A program made the position numbers and the translations under genes. Below the pieces are notes generated by a model. That model saw nothing but the letters and a program-made list of their open reading frames with translations, did not search any database and was not told the DNA's origin. Positions 42,323-44,665 of a stretch of 44,665 bases of DNA are shown here, piece after piece. The stretch is from Allobosea sp. Its GTDB lineage: Bacteria; Pseudomonadota; Alphaproteobacteria; Rhizobiales; Beijerinckiaceae. Where the stretch lies: assembly GCF_017308075.1 (NCBI RefSeq), contig NZ_JAFKFX010000053.1, positions 1 through 44,665 on the forward strand. Reading direction: 5' to 3'. How positions within the stretch are numbered: the first letter of the stretch is position 1; each line of letters opens with the position of its first letter.

Positions 42323-42398
42323 GCCCAGATAGCTCAGTTGGTAGAGCATGCGACTGAAAATCGCAGTGTCGCTGGTTCGATTCCAGCTCTGGGCACCA
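42323..42398 (+). tRNA. tRNA-Phe (GAA)
   Basis: The 76 bases fold as a complete cloverleaf: acceptor GCCCAGA paired with TCTGGGC, D arm AGCTCAGTTGGTAGAGCA, anticodon stem TGCGA/TCGCA with loop CTGAAAA (anticodon GAA), TpsiC arm CTGGTTCGATTCCAG, and an encoded ACCA tail. The integrase gene reads toward its 3' end from 22 bases away, which marks it as the likely insertion site of the right-hand element. Confidence 0.95.
42372..42398. other. Putative attachment-site region in the 3' end of tRNA-Phe
   Basis: Tyrosine integrases of this kind usually recombine in the TpsiC arm and acceptor stem of a tRNA, keeping the tRNA intact. The integrase gene ends 22 bases beyond the tRNA, the expected place for attL. 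I found no second copy of this sequence within the window, so the other end would lie outside it. The exact core cannot be defined. Confidence 0.4.
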
Positions 42399-42420
42399 TT
42401 CCTTCCCAAAACGCCCAATT

Positions 42421-43485
42421 TCATTGAGGTTTCTCCTGGGTTTGCAAATTGGTTTGCGAGCCGGGTGTTCCACCGACGTTCGCGACCTTGCCGATTGCCG
42501 AGGTGGCCAGCTGCTCGCGTGAGACGGCCGCGGTGTAGCGTTCGACCTCTTTCAGGGTCGTGTGGCCGGTGATCGCCTGAATTTCGTGAGCTGTGCAGCC
42601 GGCTTCGGCGAGGCGCCGAGCGGCAGCCTTCCGCAGGCCGTGCGTCACGCAGGCATCAGGGAGATTCGCCAGCCCGATCGCATCGGCCATCCAGTTGCCG
42701 AAGCCATGCTCGCTGAAGGGCTTGCCGAACTCTGTCACCACGATGCAGCCGACGTCTTTGCGAAAGGCGTCAAGCGAAGGCGCCAGGCTGGGATGCTGGG
42801 CAATCGTGAGCTCGGCGCCCGTTTTCCCCTGGATGACTTTCACCTTCCCGTGCCGAACGTCGGTCCACAGTATCTGACGAACATCGCCCGACCGCTGACC
42901 GGTAAAGATCAGTAGGTCGAAGGCGAGACGCTGGCGCGTGCCGATGGGCCAGCGCTCTTCGAACTTCTCGATCTCGTCATCAGTCCATGTGTGCCAGGTG
43001 CCGAGCTTGAAAGTGTCGGTCGCGGCGATGGGGTCGTCCTTGCGCCAGCCCAGCTTGATCGCCAGCCTGAAGAGATTTCGCAGTCGCTTGCGCAGGTCCA
43101 TCGCCGCAGCGGGTCGATCTGCCATCTCCGTGAAGATCGCGTCCAGGTGGCGCGTCTCGACCATGGCCGCCCGCTTGTCGCCGTGCTTCACCATGAACCG
43201 GTCGAAGATTTGTCGCTCGACGTAGCGCGTGCGCTCGCTCTTGTCCTTGAAGCGGCCGGTTGCGTAGTAGCGCTCCGCCAGGTCGCGCATGGAGCCGGGC
43301 GCGGCCTTCGAATTGCTGTCAGCGGCCGGCGCTGCATACTGCTCGAGCGCTTGGTTGTACGCCCGCATGAAGGCGGGCTCGCCGGGCTGACCGGGCAGCG
43401 CAATGGCTTTCACACCGGGCAGGCGGAGATAGTGGCGCACCTTGCCATGGCGGTCCTTGAAACGGTGGACGTGCTTGATCGTCAC
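42421..43485 (-). CDS. Tyrosine-type site-specific integrase
   Basis: The 354-residue recombinase would insert the element at tRNA-Phe. The C-terminal catalytic domain (about 165-330) has Arg198 in Gly-Gln-Arg-Ser-Gly-Asp-Val, Lys221, His282-Gly-Leu-Arg285, His308 in Gly-His-Thr-Thr, and the nucleophile Tyr317 in Glu-Arg-Tyr-Thr-Ala. The N-terminal half is the arm- and core-binding part. The GTG at 43485 is chosen: GGAGGGG lies five bases before it and it overlaps the preceding stop (GTGA); the ATG at 43518 is the alternative. It is the last gene of a leftward operon running in from the right edge. Confidence 0.93.
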   Translation of the reverse strand: MTIKHVHRFKDRHGKVRHYLRLPGVKAIALPGQPGEPAFMRAYNQALEQYAAPAADSNSKAAPGSMRDLAERYYATGRFKDKSERTRYVERQIFDRFMVKHGDKRAAMVETRHLDAIFTEMADRPAAAMDLRKRLRNLFRLAIKLGWRKDDPIAATDTFKLGTWHTWTDDEIEKFEERWPIGTRQRLAFDLLIFTGQRSGDVRQILWTDVRHGKVKVIQGKTGAELTIAQHPSLAPSLDAFRKDVGCIVVTEFGKPFSEHGFGNWMADAIGLANLPDACVTHGLRKAAARRLAEAGCTAHEIQAITGHTTLKEVERYTAAVSREQLATSAIGKVANVGGTPGSQTNLQTQEKPQ

Positions 43486-43694
43486 CGTGACCCCTCCGGC
43501 TCGAGAACCTCGTCCCATTCGTTGGCCTCCCCTGACTGCACGGGGAGCATGACCGGCGGCGAATCGGCGTCAATGGTGTGGACGACGATCGTGCCGTCCG
43601 GCTTGATCTCGACGCGCCCGACGCGCACGCCAGCGCCTGCAACGGCCTTCACCGTGCGCGTGATCGATGCTTGGCTGACGGGCGCGCGCGGCAT
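43482..43694 (-). CDS. Small protein preceding integrase, possible excision factor
   Basis: A 70-residue product with a helical N-terminus (Gln-Ala-Ser-Ile-Thr-Arg-Thr-Val-Lys-Ala) and a short beta hairpin Val-Gly-Arg-Val-Glu-Ile-Lys-Pro-Asp-Gly-Thr-Ile-Val-Val, then an acidic tail. Small proteins of this plan commonly precede integrases in alphaproteobacterial prophages. Size and position would suit a recombination directionality factor, but no classic excisionase helix-turn-helix is clear. Its ATG overlaps the GIY-YIG stop by one base and its stop overlaps the integrase GTG, so translation is coupled on both sides. Confidence 0.6.
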   Translation of the reverse strand: MPRAPVSQASITRTVKAVAGAGVRVGRVEIKPDGTIVVHTIDADSPPVMLPVQSGEANEWDEVLEPEGSR

Positions 43695-44236
43695 CAGAAA
43701 TCCCCTTCCTTCAGCCGGCCGGAAGCAGCTTTCGCCATAGAGCTCCGAAGCCTGTCGGACAGACGGAACCATTCACCGTTGGATCGCTCATCGGCGAAGT
43801 GCTTGTGAAGCTTCTTCTCGAAAGCGAGCCGGCCGGGAATGGCGACGTACGCGTCAAGGTCGGCGGGGGCGCTGCGGCGGATGTTTGTAAGTCTTTCTGA
43901 GGGGGATCGAGAGAAGCCAATCTTCACGAACTCGCCGACAGCAAGGAAATAGACATAGCCCATCCCGTTCCGCGGCTTGTGGCCAGGGAACTCCGGCAAG
44001 CCGGCCTCTTTGCGAGCGAGCGCAAGAGCCTTCGTGAACTCAGGCTTCTCCGGGTTGTCGGGAAGGCGAACAGGAGGCATCCGCTTCTCGAAGTGCGGAC
44101 GCTCATCCTGCCAGTAATAATGAAACTCGCCCGTGGCGGAATCCCGCACGACGAACACACCATCGGCAACGGGGGCCACGCGATGGGCGGCTGTCTTGCG
44201 GTCGACGAAGACGGGCTGAACTGGCGCGCGCGTCAT
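43694..44236 (-). CDS. GIY-YIG nuclease-family protein (T5orf172/Mug113-like)
   Basis: The 180-residue product has an unassigned N-terminal part (1-85) and a C-terminal GIY-YIG-like domain: Gly-Tyr-Val-Tyr-Phe at 93-97, Val-Lys-Ile-Gly at 104-107, Arg-Leu-Thr-Asn-Ile at about 115-119, a Glu in Ala-Phe-Glu-Lys-Lys-Leu-His at about 138-144, and Asn-Gly-Glu-Trp-Phe at 153-157. This fits the T5orf172 (Mug113) group found in phages. It may nick DNA, but members of the group are mostly untested. It lies in the integrase operon, with a three-base gap to the gene before it. Confidence 0.82.
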   Translation of the reverse strand: MTRAPVQPVFVDRKTAAHRVAPVADGVFVVRDSATGEFHYYWQDERPHFEKRMPPVRLPDNPEKPEFTKALALARKEAGLPEFPGHKPRNGMGYVYFLAVGEFVKIGFSRSPSERLTNIRRSAPADLDAYVAIPGRLAFEKKLHKHFADERSNGEWFRLSDRLRSSMAKAASGRLKEGDF

Positions 44237-44239
44237 GGC

Positions 44240-44479
44240 TCAGCGCTCCTCCAAAGGGAACTTCGTGAACTGGTCGAGCCGCCCGGCCTCGAGATCGTCA
44301 GCGAGCTGTCGCAGCCCTGCAGGCGTGATGCGCTGCATGCCGGGCTTGGAAGGGTGCGTGTTGCGGAGGAGCCCGCGCGTGACCAGGCTGTTCGATATCC
44401 TGTCGGGGACGACCAGCGCAGTGCCCGGCGAACCTAGACCGCAAAGCAGGCGCAGTTGCTGCGTGCCAAGGCGCGCCAT
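44240..44479 (-). CDS. Small winged-helix-like phage protein
   Basis: The 79-residue product has helical stretches, a Leu-Val-Thr-Arg-Gly-Leu-Leu segment and Gln-Arg-Ile-Thr-Pro-Ala-Gly-Leu-Arg-Gln-Leu, the typical end of a small winged helix. GGGAGG lies six bases before the ATG at 44479. It shares its plan with the small gene at 722-937 in the left island. A regulatory DNA-binding role in the element is likely but the target is unknown. Confidence 0.65.
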   Translation of the reverse strand: MARLGTQQLRLLCGLGSPGTALVVPDRISNSLVTRGLLRNTHPSKPGMQRITPAGLRQLADDLEAGRLDQFTKFPLEER

Positions 44480-44482
44480 GCC

Positions 44483-44632
44483 TCACCTCCCGCCCATATG
44501 CGGCCAGTCGCCGTTCTCGGCTTCCATGGCGTCGGAGATCTTGCGCGAGGTCGCGACCCAAAGCGCGGCGCGGACCATCAGCATCATGACGAGCGCGGCG
44601 ATGAAGCCGGCGGTGAAGCCCTGCCAGGTCAT
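44483..44632 (-). CDS. 49-residue single-pass membrane protein of the element
   Basis: An ATG at 44632 opens 49 codons ending in TGA at 44483-44485, three bases before the next gene. Residues 5-26 form one hydrophobic helix (Ala-Gly-Phe-Ile-Ala-Ala-Leu-Val-Met-Met-Leu-Met-Val), followed by a polar, acidic tail. GGGGA lies about nine bases upstream. An in-frame ATG at 44650 would add six residues. It is a plausible small membrane protein of a prophage; function unknown. It is probably co-transcribed with the integrase row. Confidence 0.55.
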   Translation of the reverse strand: MTWQGFTAGFIAALVMMLMVRAALWVATSRKISDAMEAENGDWPHMGGR

Positions 44633-44665
44633 GAGAGCATCCCCAGCCATTGGCTGCCGAGCGCC

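Overview
The window is a high-GC stretch of a bacterial chromosome. Its gene content points to an alphaproteobacterium of the order Hyphomicrobiales (Rhizobiales), possibly close to Bosea. Pointers include DUF2865 and DUF2783 proteins, a maf-yacG locus next to tRNA-Phe, a short-form phosphatidylserine decarboxylase beside pssA, many GTG/TTG starts and dispersed palindromic intergenic repeats. The taxon is inferred from gene families only; no rRNA gene is present.

Layout. 1-1605: the end of an accessory, phage-like island, a leftward operon of a cysteine-motif methyltransferase-like protein, a small winged-helix protein, a small Cys-rich protein and a 31-residue membrane peptide. 1879-8061: core genes (Dabb protein, glutamine-dependent NAD synthetase, SulP anion transporter, an odd HExxH/DUF922-like protein, glutamyl-tRNA synthetase). 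8164-9171: a decayed P-loop kinase pseudogene overlapping a small secreted protein, then a gene-poor stretch. 9172-13823: MHS-type MFS transporter, HAD hydrolase, DUF2865 protein and a long-form purC. 13878-21191: an aromatic-catabolism region centred on homogentisate (MarR regulator, hmgA, fumarylacetoacetase-family protein, MBL-fold protein with altered metal ligands, flavin hydroxylase, DUF2783), with a TRAP binding protein on the opposite strand. 21230-31504: a membrane protein, CreA, small secreted proteins, cysS, an unannotated 37-residue ORF, cimA, a BaiN-type flavoprotein, a small kinase and an Atm1-type ABC exporter. 31627-37965: a membrane protein and a GntR-controlled putative catabolic locus (isopropylmalate/tartrate dehydrogenase-like enzyme, HpcH/HpaI aldolase, TctC-type binding protein, KsdD-like flavoprotein). 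38114-39813: psd-pssA for phosphatidylethanolamine synthesis. 40475-42398: maf, an SDR enzyme, yacG and tRNA-Phe.

42421-44665: the integration end of a second mobile element, with a tyrosine integrase reading toward the 3' end of tRNA-Phe and four tightly coupled small genes ahead of it, including a GIY-YIG nuclease-family protein. This element continues past the right edge of the window.

How the genes work together: homogentisate dioxygenase and the FAH-family hydrolase would carry aromatic ring carbon to fumarate and acetoacetate, with the flavin hydroxylase a likely upstream supplier of a dihydroxylated ring. Psd and PssA are consecutive steps of phospholipid synthesis. The GntR locus looks like an uptake, oxidation and aldol-cleavage module for a hydroxy acid whose identity the sequence does not reveal. 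No CRISPR array, rRNA operon or complete restriction or toxin system was seen.
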